A stretch of 12,492 nt of DNA, from the NCBI RefSeq assembly GCF_035506375.1, contig NZ_DATJPM010000036.1:1-12492 (forward strand), written 5' to 3'. Shown piece by piece: positions 6,447-12,491 of the stretch; position 1 is the stretch's first letter, and the number at the start of each line of letters is the position of its first letter. Made by a program: the position numbers and the translations under genes. The notes beneath the pieces were generated by a model, which saw only the letters and a list, made by a program, of their open reading frames with translations, had not been told where the DNA came from and did no database searches. Origin of the DNA: Methanocella sp. Lineage in GTDB: Archaea; Halobacteriota; Methanocellia; Methanocellales; Methanocellaceae.

Positions 6447-6896
6447 TCAGAGGGCGCCTTCGAGCTTAAGCAGCTTGCGCTTGACTTCAAGGCCCCCGGT
6501 GAATCCGCCGAGGCCGTTGGACGCAACGACACGGTGGCAGGGCAATATAAGCGGGATAGGATTGCAGGCCATGACGTTGCCGACGGCCCGGGCAGCGCCT
6601 GGCTTTCCCGCGGCCTCCGCCACCTCGGCGTAGGTCATGGTCTCGCCGGCCGGTATTTTAAAAATTGTCTGGAGTACGGAGCGCTGGAACGGCGTCATGC
6701 CTTCCAGGCCGAGCTCATAGCCGGAGAAGTCGCCTTTGCCATTCTTAAAATATGCTGCGAGGGAGCGAATGACCTTTGAGCCTGTAGGCTTAAAGCCCGG
6801 TTTTTTCGAGGTCATTTCCAGGCTTTTTATCGTGTTACCTTCGAACTCAACGGTCACATACAGCCCCAGATAATCGGAATAGAGATAGTCCTTCAT
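6447..6896 (-). CDS. ogt: Methylated-DNA--[protein]-cysteine S-methyltransferase, 149 aa
   Basis: A suicide repair protein that moves the alkyl group from O6-alkylguanine in DNA to its own cysteine. The active site is the canonical PCHRV with Cys120, followed by SNGLGGFTGG (126-135). The helix-turn-helix DNA-binding part is TYAEVAEAAGKPGAARAVG (88-106), where Arg103 is the usual arginine finger that replaces the flipped base. The N-terminal domain is short, as in Ogt-type rather than Ada-type proteins, and there is no regulatory fusion. GGTG (complement of 6902-6905) precedes the ATG. It is divergent from the GNAT gene and shares a short promoter region with it. The name ogt is used for the family; archaeal members are also called MGMT or OGT. 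Confidence 0.96.
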   Translation of the reverse strand: MKDYLYSDYLGLYVTVEFEGNTIKSLEMTSKKPGFKPTGSKVIRSLAAYFKNGKGDFSGYELGLEGMTPFQRSVLQTIFKIPAGETMTYAEVAEAAGKPGAARAVGNVMACNPIPLILPCHRVVASNGLGGFTGGLEVKRKLLKLEGAL

Positions 6897-6975
6897 AGCC
6901 GCACCCGTTATCTATATGATGGCAAGGTTATTTATATTTTCGACCGTGCCTATATTTGTAGAGAAAGGGACAAGA
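6897..6975. promoter_or_regulatory. Shared divergent promoter, ogt and GNAT
   Basis: TTATTTATATTTT (6928-6940) reads as a TATA box on both strands. A + start near 6960 gives a 16-nt leader with AAAGGGA (6964-6970) ahead of the ATG at 6976. A - start near 6906 gives a short leader with GGTG ahead of the ogt ATG. A second TATA-like TACAAATATA (complement of 6951-6960) could serve ogt instead. One AT box appears to drive both directions. Confidence 0.5.
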
Positions 6976-7452
6976 ATGCTTGTGAGGAACGCTTTTCCCG
7001 CCGACTTCGTCGATATCTCCGACAAATCGAAGGACTGGGCCGATATCGTCATCGAGCGGGAGTCGATCTATCATATTTTTACGGAACATTTCCGGAGCAC
7101 TTGCTTCATCGCCGAGGACCGGGGCGAGATGATCGGCTATCTCCTGGGATTCCGGTCAGGATCCAGGCCGGATGAGGCCCTGATTCACCTGATCCAGGTC
7201 GCTCCCCGCCTGAGAGGCAACGGCATCGGCCGTCGCATGTTCAGCCAGTTCCAGGCCGAGGCCAAAAAGATGGGGTGTAAGAGGATCACGACGCACAGCC
7301 GGCCCGAGAACAACAACTGTAACCGCTTTTATAAGGCCATGGGCTTCGAAACGGCCTCAGGAGAGAACCCGGTCATCGTCAATGGCATGCCTTGCGTTAA
7401 AGACTACACGGGCCCGGGCAAGCACCGGGTCGTCTGGGTTAAAAATATCTGA
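6976..7452 (+). CDS. GNAT family N-acetyltransferase, 158 aa
   Basis: A Gcn5-related acetyltransferase that should move an acetyl group from acetyl-CoA to an amine on an unknown substrate. The CoA-binding motif A is clear: LIQVAPRLRGNGIGRRMF (72-89) with the R-x-x-G-x-G core at 78-83. The C-terminal part has NRFYKAMGFE (116-125), the usual motif B region. The frame can be opened further upstream to ATG 6916, but that adds 20 residues overlapping the promoter TATA. The start at 6976 gives the family-like MLVRNAFPADF and has AAAGGGA just before it. The stop codon TGA (7450-7452) is partly made by an inserted MITE: T belongs to the duplicated target, GA to the element. The uninterrupted sequence would have ended with TAA after the same last residue. 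Confidence 0.92.
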   Translation: MLVRNAFPADFVDISDKSKDWADIVIERESIYHIFTEHFRSTCFIAEDRGEMIGYLLGFRSGSRPDEALIHLIQVAPRLRGNGIGRRMFSQFQAEAKKMGCKRITTHSRPENNNCNRFYKAMGFETASGENPVIVNGMPCVKDYTGPGKHRVVWVKNI

Positions 7453-7536
7453 TGTGTTGAATAAGCCTTGTATGTCGTGTACTTCGCGGACTTAATATGG
7501 GTCATCAATACAGACAACAGCTATTATTTAACACAG
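7451..7536. mobile_element. 86-bp MITE-like element with terminal inverted repeats and target duplication
   Basis: Ends are GATGTGTTGAATAA (7451-7464) and TTATTTAACACAG (7524-7536), which are inverted repeats of each other with few differences (core TGTGTTRAATAA). The flanks repeat directly: TTAAAAATATCT (7439-7450) and TTAAAATATCT (7537-7547), an 11-12 bp target site duplication differing by one A. It has no coding capacity. Its right part, CTTCGCGGACTTA to the end, recurs at 9008-9082. It lies exactly between the stop codons of two convergent genes. Confidence 0.8.
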
Positions 7537-7545
7537 TTAAAATAT

Positions 7546-8223
7546 CTAAATTAAGTACCAGTCGGTATCGTTGAGCGACTGTTCCGTCACACCCACGGTC
7601 CGCGGCCCGACGCCTTTTAACGAGGTCAGCGCGTTGCTCAGGTCCTGTAGATAGGGACGTCGCGACAGGCTGCCGAACTTAAAGGGCTTGTTGGGCTGGA
7701 CGCTGGCCTCCAGCGTTTCCGGCCTGGGCACGACCTCGACTTTAACGTCGGTCATCGTCAGCGCCTTCTCCATGGCCCGGCGGAAGTCGCCGATGCAATA
7801 GGCGACACGATGGTTATAATTATCGCGCGTTTTCTCCAGGAACCCGGCGAGCTTTTTACTCTCATTCCGGACGAACTCGTCCTTGACCGAGGCCACGTTG
7901 CACCGCCCGAGCATGAACTCATAGTCCATAAATGGATACTCCTCGTCCAGCTCTCTAGGCGTAATGCCGCACGTGCCGAAGGTGACGATGTGGGTCTCTT
8001 CCGGCGTCAGTATGCTGAAGATGATGCGGTCGTACATCTTGTGAGAGGGGCTCAGGTGATAGGGCTTTACCTTGGCGCAGGGGACGAAGACGCAAAAATC
8101 CTTTTTCGGCGCCTCGTACGCGTCGGATAATATCCATTCATTGGCCCGCAGCATGTCCGGGTGGCTCAGGACACGCTCGCCCTTCATGGGCTCCGTGGAG
8201 CGCTCGTTTTCAGGTATAATCAT
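7546..8223 (-). CDS. DUF5591-like protein (related to ArcS/TgtA2 domain), 225 aa
   Basis: The pattern FVPCAKVKPYHLSPSHKMYD (46-65) followed by FGTCGITPRELDEEYP (82-97) and YEFMLG recalls the DUF5591 domain found alone in archaea and within the archaeosine enzyme ArcS/TgtA2. That assignment comes from memory of the motif and needs a profile search. The protein is a stand-alone domain: no TGT catalytic barrel and no PUA domain are visible. If related, a role near tRNA modification is possible, but it may well not be catalytic. ATG at 8223 lacks a good Shine-Dalgarno; an in-frame ATG at 8187 preceded by GGAG is an alternative (213 aa) beginning MKGERVLSHPDM. Its stop codon (7546-7548) overlaps the right copy of the MITE target duplication. 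No signal peptide. Confidence 0.8.
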   Translation of the reverse strand: MIIPENERSTEPMKGERVLSHPDMLRANEWILSDAYEAPKKDFCVFVPCAKVKPYHLSPSHKMYDRIIFSILTPEETHIVTFGTCGITPRELDEEYPFMDYEFMLGRCNVASVKDEFVRNESKKLAGFLEKTRDNYNHRVAYCIGDFRRAMEKALTMTDVKVEVVPRPETLEASVQPNKPFKFGSLSRRPYLQDLSNALTSLKGVGPRTVGVTEQSLNDTDWYLI

Positions 8224-8376
8224 GGAATGAAGAATAATCGGGCTCCGTCGATAAAACAGTTTCGTTACTCGATCAGGCTCCTCTAAACAATAAACGAATG
8301 AACTAAGACTGTTTATGCCACGAAGCGACTCGAAGCCAGCCTAAAGCTGCACGAAGATGAATATAAAAATGTGTTG
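8224..8376. other. Upstream spacer of the DUF5591-like gene with weak dyad
   Basis: No gene is visible. An interrupted dyad, AAACAGT (8254-8260) with ACTGTTT (8308-8314), encloses TTCGTT (8261-8266) and AACGAA (8293-8298). Short CACGAAG modules at 8323 and 8351 resemble those of the larger repeats. I could not pick a convincing TATA box for the gene on the minus strand. Confidence 0.4.
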
Positions 8377-8509
8377 GTGCCGCCTGGTGATTATATAATA
8401 TTTTGGTGAGCCTGGTGTAACCCTGGTGCCGCTTGTAAACACTAATGTTTCAACCACACCAAGTTTACACCAAGCAGCACTAATTGTTAATTATATCACC
8501 AGGCGGCAC
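8377..8509. repeat. 133-bp palindromic element
   Basis: Perfect 14-bp ends GTGCCGCCTGGTGA (8377-8390) and TCACCAGGCGGCAC (8496-8509). The pairing recurs inside (CCTGGTGTAA at 8411-8420 against TTTACACCAAGC at 8464-8475), and the exact centre is a hairpin AAACA-CTAA-TGTTT (8437-8450). The module GGTGCCGC also occurs as a direct repeat at 8376 and 8425. No coding potential. It differs in sequence from the TGTGTTGAATAA family, so it is a second kind of repeat. Confidence 0.8.
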
Positions 8510-8601
8510 AAAAAATAATTTAGATTTTTCTGCTGTGTTGAATAAGTCAAGTTTTGTTAATTAGTAAATGCTTACTAAACTAGTTAATTTTTAAAAAATT
8601 T

Positions 8602-8965
8602 GATGTGTTGAATTACTCCCGTATTTTAAGTTTTATAAGAGACGGAGGGCACTATTTTTCACCACAAAGGCACGATGGCACGGAGGCTCACAAAGTTTTC
8701 TTTTTAGATTAAGTTACAAAGTACACTAAGCTGGTTCATTGGCGATCAGGGCACGAAGGATACAAAGACACAGTGGAATGAGCAAGAGCACTTTTTGCCC
8801 CTGCGCCTTCATATCCTGTATCTTAGAAGTTCAAAAAGCGGCTTTGTGCCCTTTGTCTCTTAATTATAAAAAAGACTTTGTGAGTCTCCGTGCTCTTCGT
8901 GCCTTTGTGGTGAAAAATAGTGCCTCCGTACACTCCGAGACTTAAAAAGGCATATTCAACAAAGC
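8602..8965. mobile_element. Nested inner element with related ends
   Basis: GATGTGTTGAAT (8602-8613) and ATTCAACAAAGC (8954-8965) pair at 10 of 12 positions and resemble the outer ends. They are flanked by the direct repeat AATTT (8597-8601 and 8966-8970), which may be a 5-bp duplication but is short and AT-rich. It looks like one copy inserted into another. Confidence 0.5.
8642..8930. repeat. Long inverted repeat with 27-nt perfect core
   Basis: The stretches 8648-8674 and 8898-8924 are perfect reverse complements (27 nt; GGCACTATTTTTCACC begins the left one). Imperfect pairing continues inward to about 8735 and 8835 through CACGGAGGCTCACAAAG-like blocks, leaving about 100 nt of loop with further CACGAAGGATAC-type modules. 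It has the same style of CAC(R)AA modules as the element at 4980-5539 but is not the same sequence. No gene is seen in it. Confidence 0.85.
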
Positions 8966-9101
8966 AATTTCTTTAATAAAGTCTTCGCGGCCTTCGCGCT
9001 CGAAACGTCTTCGCGGACTTAGCAAGATTCGCAGGCTTAAAATGGGTAATACAGACAGTAAACATCTATTATTCAACACAGCAAAAAATGAAAATAATGG
9101 T

Positions 9102-9506
9102 CTACAGTATCTTTTCGCCGGCCTTGGGGCCTGGAGCGCACTGGTAGACGCCGCTGATCTTCATGATGAGCAAATTCTTGGCCCTGGCGTTCGGCATTTT
9201 AGCCTTGACGATCTCGTTCAGCTTCTCGTATTCGGGGCCGCTCGATTTTACTGTGATGTTGCCCTTGATCTGGTAGCAGCCCTTCGTCTCGGGACCGTGC
9301 AGGAAAATCGATGCCTTCGGGTTCTCGGTAACGTTCTTAAGCGTATTCTTCATGAATACATCGCCGATCCAGATGGTCTCGTCATCCATCAGCATCACGA
9401 AACCGTGGGGGGTCACGTTGGGCTCGCCGGACTTAGAGGCGGTCGCGATGGGGAACGACTTGACTGTGCCGAATGCTTCCTTAATATCGCCTGTTAATTT
9501 GACCAT
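9102..9506 (-). CDS. Pyridoxamine 5'-phosphate oxidase-fold (FMN-binding split barrel) protein, 134 aa
   Basis: A small flavin-type split-barrel protein. Visible family blocks are FPIATASKSGEPNVTP (18-33, first strands), IWIGDVFMKNTLKNVTENPK (45-64) and the second half of the barrel GCYQIKGNITV (76-86). The C-terminal end ISGVYQCAPGPKAGEKI (117-133) is the kind seen in short archaeal and anaerobe members. It is too short to be PdxH itself; FMN or F420 binding is likely but the substrate is unknown. The start is well fixed: AGGTGAT (complement of 9512-9518) lies 5 nt before the ATG, and a GTATATTATT TATA box (complement of 9541-9550) precedes it. It is divergent from a Cys-containing winged-helix regulator with a palindromic operator between them, so it may be that regulator's target. 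Confidence 0.9.
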   Translation of the reverse strand: MVKLTGDIKEAFGTVKSFPIATASKSGEPNVTPHGFVMLMDDETIWIGDVFMKNTLKNVTENPKASIFLHGPETKGCYQIKGNITVKSSGPEYEKLNEIVKAKMPNARAKNLLIMKISGVYQCAPGPKAGEKIL

Positions 9507-9644
9507 GTGAAATCACCTGAAGTGTAATTGTGGGCTATAGAATAATATACTTGAGCGTCATTAAAATATACAATTGGTCATTCAAATGACCTTAAAGGTC
9601 ATAATACCACAGTAATATATAGCTCCAATGACGAGGAACGTGCG
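9507..9644. promoter_or_regulatory. Divergent promoter, flavoprotein and regulator
   Basis: Minus direction: TATA GTATATTATT (complement of 9541-9550), start near 9520, ribosome site AGGTGAT. Plus direction: candidate TATA boxes TTAAAATATA (9561-9570) and TAATATATAG (9612-9621); GAGGAA (9633-9638) is a fair ribosome site for the ATG at 9645. The first + TATA would put the operator over the start site; the second would give an almost leaderless mRNA, so I prefer the first. Confidence 0.5.
9576..9602. promoter_or_regulatory. Operator: three alternating GGTCAT half-sites
   Basis: GGTCATTCAAATGACC (9576-9591) is a perfect 7-2-7 palindrome. It overlaps a second perfect palindrome, ATGACCTTAAAGGTCAT (9586-9602, single central base). 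Together they give three inverted half-sites GGTCAT / ATGACC / GGTCAT in 27 bp, the expected target of a dimeric winged-helix protein binding cooperatively. Confidence 0.7.
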
Positions 9645-10391
9645 ATGAAGAAAAAGTTCGACCCGGCGGACCAGGAACTCGGGGAGATCAAAGCGAAGCT
9701 GACGGAAGTGCAAAATGACTTAAGGCGGTTCATCGAGCAGTCCAATAAGCAGCAGCTGGAGTTCATACAGGCCAGTTCCCGGAAAGACCTCACCAATGCC
9801 TTTATCGGCCACATGGCGAAAAGCGTGCAGGACGGCCTCGATAACCACATGGTCAGGCAATGTGAGATGCGTGACGTATGCAAGGATAAGTTTACCGGGA
9901 TCCTGCTGAGCAACGCCGGTGTGCTCGGCCATGGCGACGTCTTGCAGGAAACGGTATTAGATAATAAGTCGAAGCTGGACCAGATCAAGGCCGGGGCGCC
10001 ATATAAGCGGTGCAAGGTCTGCCTGTCTGAGGCGTACGGCCTCTACGAGGGCCAGGTCAGCCTCATGAAAGACCTGAACATATACGACACAGGCATACGC
10101 GAAGCCCAGGACATATCGGTGCTGCCCGAGGACGGCGTCGTGTCCGAATTCATCGAGCCGATATCGAATGAGACCAGGCTGCGGATCCTGAAGTCGTTAT
10201 ATTACAGGCCCGGGACGTTCTCCTCACTGTCGAAGCTGACCGGCCTGCGTGCGGGCAACCTGCTATTCCACCTGCAAAAGCTGCAAAAGGCGGGACTGGC
10301 CATACAGCGCCACGAGGGCGGCGACTACCTGATCACCGAGAAGGGATACAGGTTATTGAACAGTCTTTACGACATCTGGGAAAAACGATAA
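9645..10391 (+). CDS. Winged helix-turn-helix regulator with coiled coil and four cysteines, 248 aa
   Basis: A predicted ArsR-like DNA-binding regulator with the reading head at the C-terminus. Residues ~10-45 are a charged heptad-like helix, probably a coiled coil for dimerisation. The middle has two cysteine pairs, C73-x5-C79 (RQCEMRDVCK) and C123-x2-C126 (KRCKVCLSEA), a possible metal or redox site. Residues ~168-245 form the winged helix: ISNETRLRILKSLYYRPGTF, then SSLSKLTGLRAGNLLFHLQK with the recognition helix, and the wing GLAIQRHEGGDYLITEKGY. The order (sensor first, DNA-binding last) differs from MsvR-type methanogen redox regulators, which have the helix-turn-helix first. It is divergent from a flavin-type protein with a strong palindromic operator between, so autoregulation and control of that gene are likely. 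The YchF GTPase follows 46 nt later. Confidence 0.88.
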   Translation: MKKKFDPADQELGEIKAKLTEVQNDLRRFIEQSNKQQLEFIQASSRKDLTNAFIGHMAKSVQDGLDNHMVRQCEMRDVCKDKFTGILLSNAGVLGHGDVLQETVLDNKSKLDQIKAGAPYKRCKVCLSEAYGLYEGQVSLMKDLNIYDTGIREAQDISVLPEDGVVSEFIEPISNETRLRILKSLYYRPGTFSSLSKLTGLRAGNLLFHLQKLQKAGLAIQRHEGGDYLITEKGYRLLNSLYDIWEKR

Positions 10392-10437
10392 ATATTCCCC
10401 GCCTTCATAGTATTCCAAAATAGAAGTTGTGTTTATC

Positions 10438-11631
10438 ATGTCCATACTCATAGCGCTGGCCGGGAAGCCGAACTGCGGCAAGTCCACCTTTTTCAAGGCC
10501 GCTACGCTCGCGGACGTCGAGATAGCGAACTATCCTTTTACGACCATCAAGCCGAACCTGGGCGTCTCGTATGTCAGGTCGAAGTGCCCCTGCAAAGAGC
10601 TGCACCTGGACTGCCCAAAATGTTCGAACGGCGAGCGCTTCATCGCCGTGGAATTGCTGGACGTGGCCGGGCTGGTGCCCGAGGCGCACAAGGGCAAAGG
10701 CCTGGGCAACGCTTTTCTGGACGACATGCGCCAGGCACAGGCCATTATTCACGTCATCGACGCCAGCGGCGGCACGGACATCGAGGGTAACGTCGTTCCG
10801 GCGGGCACGCACGACCCGCTGGACGACGTCAAATTCCTGGAGACCGAGATCACCATGTGGATGTTCGGCATCCTCCACAAGAACTGGGTCAAGCTGTCCC
10901 GGAAGGCGTCCGCATCGGGCGAGAAGATTGAGGACGTCATCGCCGAGCAGTTCGCCGGCCTGGGCATCGACGGGGTCATGGCAAAGCAGGCGCTGCTGGA
11001 GACGGGGCTCGCCGACAAGCACATCGTGAACTGGACAGAGCCCGAGATGATCGAGCTTTCCGACTTTTTGAGAAAGATCAGCAAGCCGCTGGTCATCGCC
11101 GCCAACAAGGCCGACATCGCCCCGCCCCAGAACCTGGAGAAGCTCAAGGGGCTCGAGAAGGACGGCTACCGCGTCATCACGTGCAGCGCCGGGATCGAGC
11201 TGGCGCTGAGGAATGCGGCTTCGCACGGCTTTATCGATTATTTACCGGGCGATAAGGACTTCACGGTCAAGAACGCCGATAAGCTTAATTCCGCCCAGAA
11301 GGGAGCGCTGGAAAAGATGCGCGATTTCTTAAAGAAGAACGACGGCACGGGCATCCAGAAGTGCCTCAACGAGGTCGTCTTCGGCCTGCTGGGATACATT
11401 GTCGCCTACCCGGTGGAGGACGAGAGCAAGTTCACCGACAAGAGCGGAAACGTGCTGCCCGACGCTTTCTTGATAAAGAAGGGCTCCACGGCCCGGGACC
11501 TCGCCTTCCGGGTGCACACGCAGATCGGCGAGTCGTTCCTCTTCGGCATCAACGCCCGCACCAAGATGAGGCTGGGCGATAAGTACGAGCTGCAGAATAA
11601 TGACATTATCAAGATAACGTCCACTAAATAG
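10438..11631 (+). CDS. ychF: YchF-type redox-linked NTPase (Obg family) with TGS domain, 397 aa
   Basis: A conserved P-loop NTPase related to Obg; bacterial and human YchF prefer ATP and associate with ribosomes. Walker A is GKPNCGKST (9-17), switch II is LLDVAGLV (73-80) with EAHKGKGLGNAFLDDMRQA after it, and the G4 motif is NKAD (223-226). The C-terminal TGS domain covers ~325-397 (DAFLIKKGSTARDLAFRVHT). An insertion after the G2 region carries C50-x-C52-x6-C59-x2-C62, common in archaeal members. A GTG nine bases upstream (10429) is in frame, but the ATG at 10438 gives the family N-terminus MSILIALAGKPN; neither has a good Shine-Dalgarno. GATAAATATTCC (10387-10398) may be its TATA box, at the end of the regulator gene. 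Confidence 0.95.
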   Translation: MSILIALAGKPNCGKSTFFKAATLADVEIANYPFTTIKPNLGVSYVRSKCPCKELHLDCPKCSNGERFIAVELLDVAGLVPEAHKGKGLGNAFLDDMRQAQAIIHVIDASGGTDIEGNVVPAGTHDPLDDVKFLETEITMWMFGILHKNWVKLSRKASASGEKIEDVIAEQFAGLGIDGVMAKQALLETGLADKHIVNWTEPEMIELSDFLRKISKPLVIAANKADIAPPQNLEKLKGLEKDGYRVITCSAGIELALRNAASHGFIDYLPGDKDFTVKNADKLNSAQKGALEKMRDFLKKNDGTGIQKCLNEVVFGLLGYIVAYPVEDESKFTDKSGNVLPDAFLIKKGSTARDLAFRVHTQIGESFLFGINARTKMRLGDKYELQNNDIIKITSTK

Positions 11632-11648
11632 CCGCTGAGGGACCAGCA

Positions 11649-11703
11649 TATATTTATTTAAATACCGCAGCATACAGTAGAACATCAAGGCCAGGTAATT
11701 CTT
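11649..11703 (+). promoter_or_regulatory. Promoter of the FKBP lipoprotein gene
   Basis: TATATTTATTTAAATA (11649-11664) is a strong TATA region. A start about 25 nt later falls near 11685 and gives a leader of about 19 nt that includes AGGTAA (11693-11698), 5 nt before the ATG at 11704. Confidence 0.55.
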
Positions 11704-12333
11704 ATGGAGAGTAAAATAAAGTTAGTATTCATAGCCGTTATCCTGTCGGCGCTCGTCCTGGGGTGCACGTCTTCCGAAAAGGTCGTCAAGACGGGGGACA
11801 CGGTCTCGGTAGACTATATCGGCCGGTACACGAACGGTACCGTCTTCGATACGTCGAACGCCACGGTCGCGCAGGCGAGCGGGATATATAATCCCGCCAG
11901 GGCATACGCGCCCTTCTCCTTTGTCGTAGGCGCGAACACCACAATAAAGGGCTTTGAAGATGCCGTCACAGGCATGAAGCTTAACGAGACGAAGACGAAT
12001 GTCACGATCCCGCCGGAAAAAGCATACGGCGATTATAACGCTTCTAATGTCAAGACTGTGCCCGTGGAGACACTGACGGCCAACAACACGAACTTGAGCC
12101 TGTATGTCGGCGAGATCATCTCCTTCAACGACGAATACGTGTACATCGCGGCGGCCGGACCTGCGAATAATACGTCAAAGGTCGTGTACATGAGCAAGAT
12201 CTCGCCCAAGGCGCCGTATTCGATCAATTACAACCCCAATAACGATACGGTGACTCTCGACTACAACAGTCCGCTGGCTGGAAAGACGCTGGTCTTCGAC
12301 ATCACCGTAGTAGACATCAAGACCAAAGCTTAA
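11704..12333 (+). CDS. FKBP-type peptidyl-prolyl cis-trans isomerase, lipoprotein, 209 aa
   Basis: A surface-anchored prolyl isomerase likely to assist folding of exported proteins. The N-terminus is a lipoprotein signal peptide ending in the lipobox LVLGC with Cys21. The FKBP domain starts at ~30: VSVDYIGRYTNGTVFDTS (34-51), then FSFVVGANTTIKGFEDAVTG (71-90) and TKTNVTIPPEKAYG (96-109). It is interrupted by an insert of about 80 residues (110-188), in the place of the insert-in-flap domain of SlyD-like and archaeal FKBPs, and closes with LAGKTLVFDITVVDI (191-205). At least eight N-x-S/T sequons suggest glycosylation outside the cell. The ATG at 11704 has AGGT in front and a good TATA box. 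The stop codon overlaps that of the convergent cyclase-family gene. Confidence 0.95.
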   Translation: MESKIKLVFIAVILSALVLGCTSSEKVVKTGDTVSVDYIGRYTNGTVFDTSNATVAQASGIYNPARAYAPFSFVVGANTTIKGFEDAVTGMKLNETKTNVTIPPEKAYGDYNASNVKTVPVETLTANNTNLSLYVGEIISFNDEYVYIAAAGPANNTSKVVYMSKISPKAPYSINYNPNNDTVTLDYNSPLAGKTLVFDITVVDIKTKA

Positions 12334-12491
12334 TCCTTTATCAAGAACGCCCTGGCGGGGGCTCCGTCCCCGTCCCTTATTTTTAGCGGAAGACACGCCA
12401 GCGTGTACCTACCCGGCTCTATCTTCCGGAAGTCCAGGCCTTCGATGACCGTGATGCCGGCGCCCAGCAGGAGCTTATGCACGGCCTCGCC
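12330..12491 (-). CDS. Cyclase / arylformamidase family protein, C-terminal part (5' end outside window)
   Basis: The minus strand is open from the right edge to TAA at 12330-12332, giving the last 53 residues. The sequence GEAVHKLLLGAGITVIEGLD leads into PGRYTLACLPLKIRDGDGAP (27-46) and ARAFLIKD. This order, an IEGLD strand, the CLPLK strand, then DGAPAR at the end, is typical of the putative cyclase/kynurenine formamidase family (PF04199), metal-dependent hydrolases of amide or lactone bonds. The metal-binding HxGTHxDxP region would lie upstream, outside the window, so activity cannot be judged. It overlaps the FKBP stop codon by 4 bases at its 3' end, a compact convergent arrangement. Confidence 0.85.
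   Translation of the reverse strand, partial: GEAVHKLLLGAGITVIEGLDFRKIEPGRYTLACLPLKIRDGDGAPARAFLIKD

Larger units (their letters stand above)
8532..9082. mobile_element. Composite MITE-like element, outer copy
   Basis: Perfect 14-bp terminal inverted repeats: GCTGTGTTGAATAA (8532-8545) and TTATTCAACACAGC (9069-9082). These are the same ends as the 86-bp element at 7451. The right part (9008-9082) matches that element: CTTCGCGGACTTA, then ATGGGT, ATACAGACA and CTATTATTCAACACAG. A small palindrome TTAGTAA-ATGC-TTACTAA is at 8561-8578, and TCTTCGCGG is repeated at 8982 and 9008. I see no clear target duplication at the outer ends and no transposase. The inner part is occupied by another element (8602-8965). 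Confidence 0.7.

Noticed and set aside
6916..6975. Longer N-terminus for the GNAT protein starting at ATG 6916
   Set aside because: It would include the TATA box in the coding region; the ATG at 6976 has a ribosome site and gives a family-like N-terminus.
8739..8945. 68-codon frame on + strand
   Set aside because: It runs through the inverted repeat and loop; its codons are repeat sequence, with no ribosome site.
8377..9082. CRISPR array
   Set aside because: The repeats are inverted and of several kinds; there are no evenly spaced direct repeats with unique spacers.
9645..10391. Identification of the regulator as MsvR
   Set aside because: MsvR has its helix-turn-helix at the N-terminus and a V4R domain at the C-terminus; here the winged helix is C-terminal and no V4R motif is visible.
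10405..11226. 273-codon open frame on - strand
   Set aside because: It is the antisense shadow of the ychF gene; the + strand has full YchF motifs.
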